64,000 nucleotides of DNA from Labedaea rhizosphaerae. GTDB taxonomy: Bacteria > Actinomycetota > Actinomycetes > Mycobacteriales > Pseudonocardiaceae. The DNA lies in contig NZ_SNXZ01000001.1 of NCBI RefSeq assembly GCF_004362825.1, positions 682,001 to 746,000 of the forward strand, in the 5' to 3' direction. The notes beneath the pieces were generated by a model. That model worked only from the letters and a program-made list of their open reading frames with translations. It was not told the origin of the DNA and did no database searches. Shown piece after piece: positions 18,803 to 26,573 of this stretch (the first letter of the stretch is position 1; every line of letters starts with the position of its first letter). The translations under genes were made by a program, and so were the position numbers.

Positions 18803-18846
18803 CTCCGCTTTCCCTTCAGGGCCCTGTATGCCACCATACATCTCGT

Positions 18847-18866
18847 CTAGTCGTCTACAGGAGTCC
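18847..18866. promoter_or_regulatory. Operator overlapping the start of the GntR repressor gene
   Basis: The minus-strand reading is GGACTCCTGTAGACGACTAG, nearly identical to GGACTCCTCTAGACGACTA upstream of the Pra-like gene. It covers the Shine-Dalgarno AGGAG of the GntR gene and lies in the 67-bp region divergent to the Nudix gene, a good position for autoregulation and control of both genes. Confidence 0.65.
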
Positions 18867-18869
18867 ATC

Positions 18870-19649
18870 ATGCTTGACCTTGGTGTCATCGATAGGACCG
18901 ACGACCGCCCACCCTATCGCCAGATCGCCGCTCAGCTGCGACGACACATCTCCGCGGGCACGCTCGCTCCCGGCGAGAAGCTGCCGTCCGAGTCGGAGCT
19001 GATCGAGCACTTCGGCGTTGCGCGGATGACCGTCCGCCAGGCCTTGCAGGAACTCCGCGGTGAGGGCCTGGTCGTCGCCGAGCACGGTAAGGGTGTCTTC
19101 GTGCGGTCGGCTCCCCCCGTTCGGCGCCTCGCCTCCGACCGGTTCGCGCGGGCTCATCGCCAGGACGGCAAGGCGGCCTTCCTCGTCGAGGCAGAGGCGA
19201 CCGGGCGCAAGGCCACCGTCGACCAGATTTCCGTGTCCACCGAAGCGGCGCCGGCCGAGGTGGCCGAGCGGCTGCACCTGGAAGAGGGTGCGCGGGTCGT
19301 CGTCCGTTCGCGGCGCTACCTCTCGGCCGGCGTCCCCGTGGAGATCGCGACCTCGTACATCCCCGAGTCCATCGCGGCGGGGACAGCGATCACCAGCACC
19401 GACAGCGGTCCGGGCGGGATCTACGCCCGGATCGAGGAGCAGGGCCACGAGCTGGCGCACTTCACCGAAGAGGTGACCGCGCGGATGCCGACGCCCGAGG
19501 AACGCAAGGCCCTCCAGATCGGCGCGGGTGTCCCGGTCATGACGCTGATCCGCACCGCGTACGACACCGACGAGACGCCCGTCGAGGTGTGCGACACGGT
19601 GAAGGTCTCCCATGCCTACGTGCTGGAGTACGACGTCCCGGCGCGCTGA
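18870..19649 (+). CDS. GntR-family (HutC-type) transcriptional repressor, KorSA-like
   Basis: A 259-aa regulator. The N-terminal winged helix-turn-helix is clear (YRQIAAQLRRHISAGTLAPGEKLPSESELIEHFGVARMTVRQALQELRGEGL, about 15-66), followed by a UTRA-type effector domain ending MTLIRTAYDTDETPVEVCDTVKVSHAYVLEYDVP. The ATG at 18870 has AGGAG 6 bp upstream; earlier in-frame starts run through the Nudix gene. In pSAM2 the homologous KorSA represses the activator pra and so keeps the element integrated. The two matching operators here support the same logic. Confidence 0.9.
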   Translation: MLDLGVIDRTDDRPPYRQIAAQLRRHISAGTLAPGEKLPSESELIEHFGVARMTVRQALQELRGEGLVVAEHGKGVFVRSAPPVRRLASDRFARAHRQDGKAAFLVEAEATGRKATVDQISVSTEAAPAEVAERLHLEEGARVVVRSRRYLSAGVPVEIATSYIPESIAAGTAITSTDSGPGGIYARIEEQGHELAHFTEEVTARMPTPEERKALQIGAGVPVMTLIRTAYDTDETPVEVCDTVKVSHAYVLEYDVPAR

Positions 19650-19704
19650 CCAGCACTAACAAGCCGTCTCGTTCACGAAAGCGAAGGAACGAGGCTTCTC
19701 GATT

Positions 19705-19748
19705 GGACTCCTCTAGACGACTATGTATCTTGGAACTTGTCTAGAGGA
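19705..19748. promoter_or_regulatory. Inverted operator pair upstream of the Pra-like gene
   Basis: TCCTCTAGAC (19709-19718) and its exact complement GTCTAGAGGA (19739-19748) face each other across 20 bp. The left copy extends to GGACTCCTCTAGACGACTA, matching the site at 18847-18866. The AT-rich spacer (CTATGTATCTTGG) may hold the -10 of the promoter for the gene starting at 19770. Confidence 0.7.
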
Positions 19749-19769
19749 CCGACAGGGAAGGGTGATGAA

Positions 19770-20219
19770 ATGGCGATCACAGGTGGAGCCCGGCTCCCGA
19801 TCAGCCACGACGATGTGTTCCCCGAAGGCGCCTTGGTGATGGGCGTCGAGCCGATGCTCAAGTTCCAGTCGGCCGACGACAGGGCGCGCGGCGTTCCGGT
19901 CCAGCCGGAGGTGGACAAGGTCTCGGGTCTGCCGCTGTTCGCGGTGACGGTCATCGACCAGGCCGCCGAGCGGAAGGCCGACGCCGTGGTCACGGTGAAG
20001 ATCGCGGCCAAGCAGCAGCCGGTTCCTCCGGAGGCGATCCCCGGCACGAACCTGCGGCCGGTGATCTTCGAGGGTCTGACCCTCACCCCGTGGATCGACG
20101 ACAAGGCATGCCGCTCGAACCCCGGTGAACGGCACAAGTGCCGGGCGCGCATGGCCTACAGCCTCCGCGCCACCGGCATGAAGCCGGTCGGCACCAACCG
20201 CACGGCGAAGGCGGCGTGA
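19770..20219 (+). CDS. Pra-like activator of AICE replication, integration and excision
   Basis: A 149-aa protein beginning AITGGARLPISHDDVFPEGALVMGVEPM and ending with FEGLTLTPWIDD ... RMAYSLRATGMKPVG. This matches my memory of the family annotated as plasmid replication, integration and excision activator in actinomycetes (functional namesake Pra of pSAM2). It is the first gene behind the inverted GntR operator pair, which fits repression by the KorSA-like protein. The ATG at 19770 follows GGGAAGGGTG; the longer frame from 19737 would start inside the operator. The next gene overlaps its stop (ATGA). Confidence 0.75.
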   Translation: MAITGGARLPISHDDVFPEGALVMGVEPMLKFQSADDRARGVPVQPEVDKVSGLPLFAVTVIDQAAERKADAVVTVKIAAKQQPVPPEAIPGTNLRPVIFEGLTLTPWIDDKACRSNPGERHKCRARMAYSLRATGMKPVGTNRTAKAA

Positions 20220-20479
20220 TGGCCTTCAACGTCACGTGCACGCCCGGTCAGAACGCATCGGCGGCCTACATGCAGATCACGTCCGAGATTCCGGCACTCG
20301 TGATCTACCTCGACCCGGTGAACATGGCGGTCCAGTTGCCGCCGTTCCCGGGTGGTGACCAGGTGCTGGTCCGGTTCTGCCGAGAGCTGGCGCGGGAGGC
20401 GGCCAAGCTCGCCGATGCGCTGGAGTCCCACCAGGCGGCGGGTCCTCGGCACATGCTGGCGGACGGGGAGGACCTGTGA
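20219..20479 (+). CDS. Small hypothetical AICE protein
   Basis: An 86-aa protein (AFNVTCTPGQNASAAYMQ ... LAREAAKLADALESHQ) with an N-terminal beta-rich part and a C-terminal helix. It is translationally coupled on both sides: its ATG overlaps the TGA of the Pra-like gene and its TGA overlaps the GTG of the next gene. No recognised family; membership of the activator operon is the only functional hint. Confidence 0.65.
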   Translation: MAFNVTCTPGQNASAAYMQITSEIPALVIYLDPVNMAVQLPPFPGGDQVLVRFCRELAREAAKLADALESHQAAGPRHMLADGEDL

Positions 20480-21102
20480 GCGTCGAGCCTGCGCGCAGGA
20501 CCATCCTCGCTCCCTACATCGTGTCGTGGACCGAAGAGGTCGACCCGCCTGCCCGCGTCGAGCTGGTGCCTGGTCGCGGGATCGGCTACGCCGATGAGAA
20601 GGTCACCGACCGAGACAGCCACGGGGTCTTGTGGCATCGGTCAGCCTGGCGGCCCTACGAAGGCCGGCCGCAGTTCGCGCGGATACATCCCGCCCGGCAG
20701 CGTCGCGCCATGCAACGGCTGCTGTGCCTGGTCTGCGGCGGCCCGGCCGATGAGACCGAAGAGGGTGTCCTGTGGCTGCTCCAAGACCACCGAGAGGACT
20801 GGAAGGGCTGGCCCAACCGGATGGCGGTGGCCGAACCGCCTGTCTGCCTGCCGTGCGTCGAGGTGTCGGTGCAGAAGTGCCCCGCATTGCGCAAGGGCGC
20901 GGTCGCGATCCTGGCGGGCCGGTACCCGGTGGCGGGTGTCCGCGGCGTGCTCTACGCCGAAGGCCCGAACAGGATGCCCACCCCGGTCGAGGACGCCATC
21001 GTGGCCTATGACAGCCACAAATCCCGGTGGATCAAAGCCCACAACCTGGTCCGTCAACTGGGCGACTGCGAACTGTTCGAGGTCCACGAACTGATCAAGT
21101 AG
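20476..21102 (+). CDS. Hypothetical AICE protein with two CxxC pairs
   Basis: A 208-aa protein with CLVCGG near residue 81 and CLPC near 122, spaced like a zinc-ribbon or zinc-finger domain, and conserved-looking Trp-rich stretches (VLWLLQDHREDWKGWPNR). Starts with GTG coupled to the upstream stop. Related proteins of similar size occur in AICEs of Pseudonocardiaceae and Streptomyces as far as I recall, but no function is known. It could bind DNA or RNA through the zinc module. Confidence 0.65.
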   Translation: MSVEPARRTILAPYIVSWTEEVDPPARVELVPGRGIGYADEKVTDRDSHGVLWHRSAWRPYEGRPQFARIHPARQRRAMQRLLCLVCGGPADETEEGVLWLLQDHREDWKGWPNRMAVAEPPVCLPCVEVSVQKCPALRKGAVAILAGRYPVAGVRGVLYAEGPNRMPTPVEDAIVAYDSHKSRWIKAHNLVRQLGDCELFEVHELIK

Positions 21103-21184
21103 GACAGTCCCATTTAGACAGACGGCGCACGCGAGCTCGTGCGGCGATGCCGCATGTCCTGTTGTGCCGCAACGAGTGCGTAGT

Positions 21185-21226
21185 CGCAGAAGCGGAAACC
21201 TGGCTACCAACCTGTCCGCTTCTGCG
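21185..21226. repeat. Perfect 12-bp inverted repeat upstream of the transfer gene
   Basis: CGCAGAAGCGGA (21185-21196) and TCCGCTTCTGCG (21215-21226), 18-nt loop, in the 239-bp gap before the FtsK-like gene. No T-run follows. It may be an operator, an attenuator hairpin or a transfer locus. No gene is otherwise convincing in this gap. Confidence 0.6.
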
Positions 21227-21341
21227 CTGCCTATCCAACCCAATGGAGTAGACGTGGCAAGCGTAGAACACGCATGTGGTGACCGCGCAAGGGGCGTCAC
21301 CCAAGAGAACCGCACCGCCTCCGTTCTGGAGGTGAGCTGAC

Positions 21342-22952
21342 ATGTCCTCGAACCTGACGTGGCTGATCCCGTTCGGGCTCGGCTTCGCCGTCCTGGTCTA
21401 CGTGCTGCACAAGGTCGGTAAAGCCATCACTGCCGTCCTTGAAGCCGCCGCAGCGCTGGGCGCCATCGTCTTCGGCCTGTACCTGCTCGGCCGGGCTCTG
21501 TTCCGCTGCATTCGTTGGTGTGTCAAGCATTGGCGTATGTCGCTCGGTTCTCTCGCCGTCAGCGCCTGGATGCTGTGGTGGGGTTGGCTGCCGGTCGTCC
21601 TGGCGCTCGTGGCCGTTGCGGCGGGGCTTGGTGGGTGGCGGCTGCTGCACCTCGCCTCGTTCGACCCATGGATCGGTCGGCGACTGCGGGCGTGGTGGCG
21701 GCGCTGGGGTGTCTACGCCCGGAAGATGCCGGGCTGGCTGGCGGCGTGTGAGTTGACGGTGCGGGAGCATGATCGGTCGGTCACGGTGAATGTGAACCCG
21801 TTGCGCCGCAATGCCATCCAACGTCAATCGAAGCCGCTGTCGGATCAGGTGCCGGTGATCACGGGTGTGCGGTCGGGGCCATCGTGGGACGAGGTCCGGC
21901 TACGGCTGGTGCCGGGACTGACACCGGAGGACTTCGACGAACACGCCCGCCAACTCGCCGTCGCAGCTGGCGTAGCTCGGTGCCAAGTCCGGGAAATCGG
22001 TCCGGCCGAGGTGTCCGTCGACTTCCAGCGCCGGGACCTGCTTGGCGACACTGTGCCCTGCACGGACCTGGTGCAGCTCGTTGATCAGCCCAGCGACTCG
22101 ATCGATCTGCGGCGGGTGTGGTCCGGCATGACCGAGTACGGCACGCCCTGGACGCAACCCCTCGTGGGCACACACACCCTGAACGCAGGGGCGACCGGCG
22201 CAGGCAAGGGCTCACTGATGTGGTGCCCGCTCGTCTCCATCGCCCCGGCGATTCGTGACGGTCTCGTGCGGCCCTGGGGCATCGATCCCAAGGGGATGGA
22301 GCTCGCCTACGGGCGGGACATCTTCGCCGACCGCTACGCCGTCACCGGACGGGATGCCCTCGCCCTGCTCGACGAGCTGCTAGCGATCGCGGATCAGCGC
22401 AAGAAGGAGTTCGCCGGCCGCCTGCGCACTGTCCCCACCTCGGTCGACTATCCGCATGAGTTGTTGGAGTTCGACGAGATCGGCGCCCTGATGCGCTACA
22501 TCGGCGACCGCAAGCTCAGAGAGCAGATCACCGAACGGGTCTCGCTGCTCACGACGCAAGGTCGGGCGTTGGGGATCACGGTCCGCGGCTACGTCCAAGA
22601 ACCCACCAAAGACACCGTCCCGGTGCGGGAGCTGTTCCCCCGGCGCGTGTGCCTGCGGGTCGCGGCGAAGTCGCACGTGGCGATGGTGCTCGGCGACCAA
22701 GCCTACGAACGCGGAGCGTGGGCCAACAGGATCCGCGAAGACGAACCGGGCGTGGGCTACCTGTTCGGCGAAGGCATCCGCGAACCCCTGCGCATCCGCT
22801 CGGGTTGGGTGCCCGACTCGACGGTCAAGGCGCTGGAAGCGTTCGTCACCAAGCGGATCGCACCGGACGCACCCGCCAAGGTCGTGCACCTGCCTCGGAT
22901 CACCGCCGAACGCCTGGACCGACCCGGTTCGTGGGGTGGTGAGTCCGCGTGA
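21342..22952 (+). CDS. FtsK/SpoIIIE-type conjugative DNA translocase (TraSA/TraB-like)
   Basis: A 536-aa protein that would move double-stranded DNA between mycelial cells, the hallmark of AICE conjugation. The N terminus has three to four hydrophobic segments (IPFGLGFAVLVYVL, ALGAIVFGLYLLG, MLWWGWLPVVLALVAVAAGL). The motor domain carries Walker A GATGAGKGS at 283-291 and the FtsK-like HELLEFDEIGALM and LTTQGRALGITVRGYVQEPTKDTVP stretches. The ATG follows GGAGGTGAG at good spacing. The next small gene overlaps its stop. Confidence 0.88.
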   Translation: MSSNLTWLIPFGLGFAVLVYVLHKVGKAITAVLEAAAALGAIVFGLYLLGRALFRCIRWCVKHWRMSLGSLAVSAWMLWWGWLPVVLALVAVAAGLGGWRLLHLASFDPWIGRRLRAWWRRWGVYARKMPGWLAACELTVREHDRSVTVNVNPLRRNAIQRQSKPLSDQVPVITGVRSGPSWDEVRLRLVPGLTPEDFDEHARQLAVAAGVARCQVREIGPAEVSVDFQRRDLLGDTVPCTDLVQLVDQPSDSIDLRRVWSGMTEYGTPWTQPLVGTHTLNAGATGAGKGSLMWCPLVSIAPAIRDGLVRPWGIDPKGMELAYGRDIFADRYAVTGRDALALLDELLAIADQRKKEFAGRLRTVPTSVDYPHELLEFDEIGALMRYIGDRKLREQITERVSLLTTQGRALGITVRGYVQEPTKDTVPVRELFPRRVCLRVAAKSHVAMVLGDQAYERGAWANRIREDEPGVGYLFGEGIREPLRIRSGWVPDSTVKALEAFVTKRIAPDAPAKVVHLPRITAERLDRPGSWGGESA

Positions 22953-23107
22953 AGCGGACCGCGAACAAGACCGTCCCTGTGCTGCTCCTGCTGGTCGTCG
23001 CCTACATGGTCAAGCAGCCGACAGAGGCCGCGCACACCTTCTCCGGCGTCTGGGACTGGCTCGGCCACGCCGGAACCGCGTTCGGCCGCTTCCTCGACTC
23101 CCTCTGA
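22949..23107 (+). CDS. Small membrane protein, possible Spd-type spreading protein
   Basis: A 52-aa protein with one hydrophobic helix (VPVLLLLVVAYMV, residues 9-21) and a short Trp-containing tail (HTFSGVWDWLGHAG). GTG start overlaps the stop of the transfer gene. Small membrane proteins directly behind tra in AICEs and Streptomyces plasmids often act in intramycelial spreading; that role is inferred from size and position only. Confidence 0.6.
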   Translation: MKRTANKTVPVLLLLVVAYMVKQPTEAAHTFSGVWDWLGHAGTAFGRFLDSL

Positions 23108-23127
23108 CCACAAAGGACACCATCACG

Positions 23128-23541
23128 ATGTCTACGCATGCTAACCACCTGGCCGTGCTCGCGACCCTGACCGAGCACCTGATCACCTTCGACCTGCCTT
23201 GCCCGATCGCCTCGACCGCCGTGCACCACGAGCTGACCGGGCAAAGCGTCACCATTCAACTCAGCTGCCGGGCACTACCCGGCCTTGCTACCGCCTTGCT
23301 GGAGTGGGCCGACACCCTGACCAACGTCGCCGCTGAAGCATGGCGCACACCCTCGGGCGACTCGGTGCACCTGACTGTGGCCGGTCACTTGGCCAACGGC
23401 ACGCCGGTGCAGGTCTACGGCGGGTTGTCGCACAAGGTGCAGGTGTTCGGGCCGTACCTCGAGCCCGGCGAGCACCACTCCATCCCGCTCGGCCTGCTGC
23501 GCCAGTGGGCCGATCTCGACAGCTTTCGGGAGTCGGCATGA
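23128..23541 (+). CDS. Hypothetical AICE protein
   Basis: A 137-aa protein starting STHANHLAVLATLTEHLITFDLP and containing VHLTVAGHLANGTPVQVYGGLSHKVQVFG. No transmembrane helix and no family I can name. The ATG follows AAAGGACACC, and the TGA overlaps the ATG of the rep leader, so it belongs to the transfer-replication operon. Confidence 0.6.
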   Translation: MSTHANHLAVLATLTEHLITFDLPCPIASTAVHHELTGQSVTIQLSCRALPGLATALLEWADTLTNVAAEAWRTPSGDSVHLTVAGHLANGTPVQVYGGLSHKVQVFGPYLEPGEHHSIPLGLLRQWADLDSFRESA

Positions 23542-23733
23542 CCACTCCCGCACTCGCGCCGGGTGCACACCAGAGCCGTGCCGAGCGCATGAAGCAGCCG
23601 CGCGCGATCGACGTCATGACCGCTGCCGCCGAGAAGCACGGCGTGTGCGTGCGGCCGTTCACGATGGAAGTCGGGGACCTCGACACCGGCGAACTCCGCT
23701 ACGTCCCGGTGCCCTGTGGATCAACGATCGAAA
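23538..23733 (+). other. N-terminal part of rep, out of frame with the main rep reading frame
   Basis: From the ATG at 23538 the frame encodes TTPALAPGAHQSRAERM ... EKHGVCVRPFTMEVGDL and continues to PVPCGSTIE, the typical N-terminal part of actinomycete Rep proteins. The following expected segment (VCKPCARKARALRMAQ) is in the +1 frame. One extra base near GAAA at 23730-23733 explains the break: either a frameshift mutation, a sequencing error or, less likely, programmed frameshifting. Confidence 0.7.
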
Positions 23734-25158
23734 TCTGTGTGCAAACCCTGTGCACGCAAGGCCCGCGCGTTGCGGATGGCGCAGTGCCGCGAGGGCTGGC
23801 ACCTGCAAGAAGAGCCCGATTTCACGCCCGATCCACCGACTGTGGATCAACGGGAGATGCTGACCTACCGCGCGGACCTGGTCGCGCTCTACAGGCAGGC
23901 CATTGCGGACGGCCAAGCGGGCGACCAGGACGAGTTGCGCGACGAGATCAGGTCAGTTGACGACCAGTTGCACGCGATGGGCATTCGTGGACGGCTTCCG
24001 TCGCCCGATCCACAGCAGCAAAAAAGTCCCGCGCGTTCGACCAAGCGCCGCCAGGACGCACCCAACCTGCCTCGGCGGCGCGTCGACAAGCGCACTGTCG
24101 GTCGGGAGTTCGCCGGAGCGTACCGACCGTCGATGTTCGTCACGCTCACGTGCGACTCGTACGGCCCGGTCCGCGACGGCGTGCCCGTCGACCCGAAGCG
24201 CTACGACTACCGCCGTGCGGCAAGGGATGCCGTCCACTTCGCGTCCCTTGTGGACCGCTGGTGGCAGAACCTGCGCCGCGTCGTCGGGTGGGACGTGCAG
24301 TACTTCGCCACCGTCGAACCGCAGAAGCGCGTGGCGCCGCACCTGCATACCGCGATCCGCGGTTCCATCCCGCATGAGGTGCTCCGGCAGGTCACCGCCG
24401 CGACCTACCTCCAGGTGTGGTGGCCCAAGCACGACCAGCTCGTCTACACCGACCGGCTTCCGGTCTGGGATGGCACGCAGTTCGTCGACCCGGACACGCG
24501 TCGGCCGCTGCTCACCTGGGCCGACGCGCTCGGCGAGCTCGAAGAGCCCTCGCATGTCGCGCGGTTCGGCGAACAGGTCCACTCCAAAGGCATCCTCGGC
24601 GGCACCGAGGAAGCCGGACGGCACATCGGCTACCTGACCAAGTACCTCACCAAGTCCACCGGCGAAGTCATCGAAGCCTCGTCCGACCGACAACGCGCCC
24701 ACCACGACCGACTGCACGCCGAGCTGGCCGTGACGCCATGTTCGCCTCGGTGCGCCGTGTGGCTGCTCTACGGCGTCCAGCCCCAGGGCGCGAACGGCAA
24801 GGCCACGCCCGGGCACTGCAAGGGCCGCGCACATCGGCGAACCACCCTCGGCCTGCCTGGTCGTCGGGTCTTGGTCTCTCGCAAGTGGTCCGGCAAGACG
24901 CTCGCTGACCACAAGGCCGATCGGAAGGCGTTCGTCGCCGCCGCGCTCAAAGCCGTGGGCATCGAGAAGCCGCAGCCGAACCCGGACCGGCAGGTCTGGC
25001 ACAAGCTCCAGCCCGGCGATCCGAACGTGCCACCGCGCGCCCACCTGCTCATGCACGCGATCTCCGAACGCATCACCTGGCGCGCCGAGTACGACAGAGC
25101 CCTCCTCGCCGCTGGCGGTAGTCCGCCCGATCTTTCAGCAACTCCGCAAGCAGCCTGA
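23716..25158 (+). CDS. Replication initiator protein (RepSA family), main reading frame
   Basis: 480 aa from a GTG at 23716; the natural protein probably starts at 23538 in another frame. The first residues include a CKPC cysteine pair and the well conserved ALRMAQCREGWHLQEEP. The central part shows a rolling-circle-type initiator (SMFVTLTCDSYGPV, DVQYFATVEPQKRVAPHLHTAIRG with the paired-His metal motif PHLHTAIRG, and GRHIGYLTKYLTKS with the candidate nucleophile Tyr). RepSA-type proteins start replication of excised AICE circles. The 13-mer CTGTGGATCAACG occurs twice at the 5' end (23714-23726, 23840-23852), possibly part of the origin. Whether the protein is active depends on how the upstream frame break is resolved. 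Confidence 0.82.
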   Translation: MDQRSKSVCKPCARKARALRMAQCREGWHLQEEPDFTPDPPTVDQREMLTYRADLVALYRQAIADGQAGDQDELRDEIRSVDDQLHAMGIRGRLPSPDPQQQKSPARSTKRRQDAPNLPRRRVDKRTVGREFAGAYRPSMFVTLTCDSYGPVRDGVPVDPKRYDYRRAARDAVHFASLVDRWWQNLRRVVGWDVQYFATVEPQKRVAPHLHTAIRGSIPHEVLRQVTAATYLQVWWPKHDQLVYTDRLPVWDGTQFVDPDTRRPLLTWADALGELEEPSHVARFGEQVHSKGILGGTEEAGRHIGYLTKYLTKSTGEVIEASSDRQRAHHDRLHAELAVTPCSPRCAVWLLYGVQPQGANGKATPGHCKGRAHRRTTLGLPGRRVLVSRKWSGKTLADHKADRKAFVAAALKAVGIEKPQPNPDRQVWHKLQPGDPNVPPRAHLLMHAISERITWRAEYDRALLAAGGSPPDLSATPQAA

Positions 25159-25174
25159 TCTACCTGGGGGAACC

Positions 25175-25351
25175 ATGCGCAAGATCGATCGTCTGTGGAG
25201 CGCTGATGAGGTTGCCGACTACCTCGGCGTTCCAGTGAAGACGCTCTACCAGTGGAAGTGGCGCGGTGAGGGGCCACCGGTCCGCAAGGTCGGCCGCCAC
25301 CTCCGCTACGACCCCGACGAGCTGCGCTCCTGGCTGCGGGAGGCGGCTTAG
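25175..25351 (+). CDS. xis: Excisionase (MerR-like helix-turn-helix)
   Basis: A 58-aa protein, RKIDRLWSADEVADYLGVP...LYQWKWRGEGPPVRKVGRHLRYDPDELRSWL, the standard small winged-helix excisionase of AICEs that bends attL/attR DNA and directs the integrase toward excision. The ATG has GGGGGAA upstream; the gap to rep is 16 bp and to int 2 bp, so the rep-xis-int order matches pSAM2. Confidence 0.9.
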   Translation: MRKIDRLWSADEVADYLGVPVKTLYQWKWRGEGPPVRKVGRHLRYDPDELRSWLREAA

Positions 25352-25353
25352 CC

Positions 25354-26562
25354 ATGGGCCACATCCAAGATCGCTGGTACAAGAAGGCCGTCGATCCGGA
25401 GACCGGCAAGGCTGTGCGCGAGAAGACCTCGCTGTACGGCAAGGGCGACCGGTACAAGGTGCGCTACATCGACCACACCGGCCGTGAGCGGTCGAAGACC
25501 TTCCCCGACAAGCAGAAGCGCCAGACGGAGACGTACCTCAACGAAGTGGAAGGCGAGCTGAACCGCGGGACGTACATCGATCCGGCGGCAGGCAAGATCA
25601 CCTTCGAGGAGTACGGCACGCGGTGGTTGCGCACTCAGCAGTTCGACGAGTCCACGCGTGAAGCGGTCGGTGTCCGGCTACGCGTGCACGTCTTCCCACA
25701 CGTCGGGTCGACGAACATCGATGCGCTGAGGCCCGGCGACCTGCGGGACTGGCTGCGCGAGCTGCAAGAGAAGGGCCTCGCGGCGAGCTACCGACAGGTG
25801 CTCTTCATCCATGTGCAGACCATCCTGAACGCCGCCGTCGACGACCAGCGGATCAGGAAGAACCCGTGTTCTGCGTCGTCGGTGCAGAAGCCGCAGATCC
25901 CGCCGCGCAAGGTGGTGCCGTGGACGGCTGAGCGGGTGCAGGCCGTGCGAGAAGCCATGTCCGAGCGGTACCGCCTGACCGTCACGCTCGGCGCCGGCCT
26001 CGGACTGCGGCAAGGTGAGGTCTTCGGCCTGGCCGTCGATGATGTGGACTTCGAGGACAATACGGTGCACGTCCTCCGGCAGGTGAAGATCGTCGGCGGC
26101 AAGCCGTGCTTCGGACCGCCCAAACGAGGCAAGACCCGAGACGTCCCGCTGCCAGCCTCCGTGGCGAGGAAGATCCGCGCGCACATGAAGGCCCATCCCC
26201 CGGTGAAGATCACCCTGCCGTGGCAGAAGCCGGACGGCGAACCGACCACGGCCAACCTGATCATCACCAGCCGGGATCGCACGCAGGCGTGGCGACCGGT
26301 CTACAACCAGTGGACATGGAAGCCCGCGCTGGAGAAGGCCAAGATCACCCCGCAGGCACGGGTGGACGGCTTCCACGCCCTGCGGCACTTCTACGCCTCG
26401 ACCCTGCTCGACGCGGGCGAGACGATCACGGCGCTGGCGAGCTACCTCGGGCACGCCGACCCCGGCTTCACGCTGAAGGTCTACACGCACCTGCTGCCGT
26501 CCAGTAAGCAGCGCACCCGTCAGGCCGTCGACGATGTGCTCGGCGACCCCGATCCGGCCTGA
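25354..26562 (+). CDS. int: Tyrosine site-specific recombinase (AICE integrase)
   Basis: A 402-aa phage-type integrase. An N-terminal AP2-like arm-binding domain (RWYKKAVDPETGK ... KVRYIDHTGRERSKTF) precedes a SAM-like core-binding domain (about 80-170). The catalytic domain has R219 in GLGLRQGEVFGL, H341/R344 in FHALRHFYAST, H367 in YLGHADP and the nucleophile Y377 in TLKVYTHL. All key residues are present. Its stop codon lies in the first CGGCCTGA arm site, and attR is 63 bp downstream, the expected place for an int gene. Confidence 0.95.
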   Translation: MGHIQDRWYKKAVDPETGKAVREKTSLYGKGDRYKVRYIDHTGRERSKTFPDKQKRQTETYLNEVEGELNRGTYIDPAAGKITFEEYGTRWLRTQQFDESTREAVGVRLRVHVFPHVGSTNIDALRPGDLRDWLRELQEKGLAASYRQVLFIHVQTILNAAVDDQRIRKNPCSASSVQKPQIPPRKVVPWTAERVQAVREAMSERYRLTVTLGAGLGLRQGEVFGLAVDDVDFEDNTVHVLRQVKIVGGKPCFGPPKRGKTRDVPLPASVARKIRAHMKAHPPVKITLPWQKPDGEPTTANLIITSRDRTQAWRPVYNQWTWKPALEKAKITPQARVDGFHALRHFYASTLLDAGETITALASYLGHADPGFTLKVYTHLLPSSKQRTRQAVDDVLGDPDPA

Positions 26563-26573
26563 TCACGGCCTGA
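26555..26573 (+). repeat. Paired CGGCCTGA sites, right arm of the AICE
   Basis: CGGCCTGA at 26555-26562 (its TGA is the int stop codon) and at 26566-26573, again 11 bp apart and in the same direction as the left pair. They lie 51 bp before the attR core. A CGCAGGTCAG decamer (26596-26605) lies between them and the core. Confidence 0.6.
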
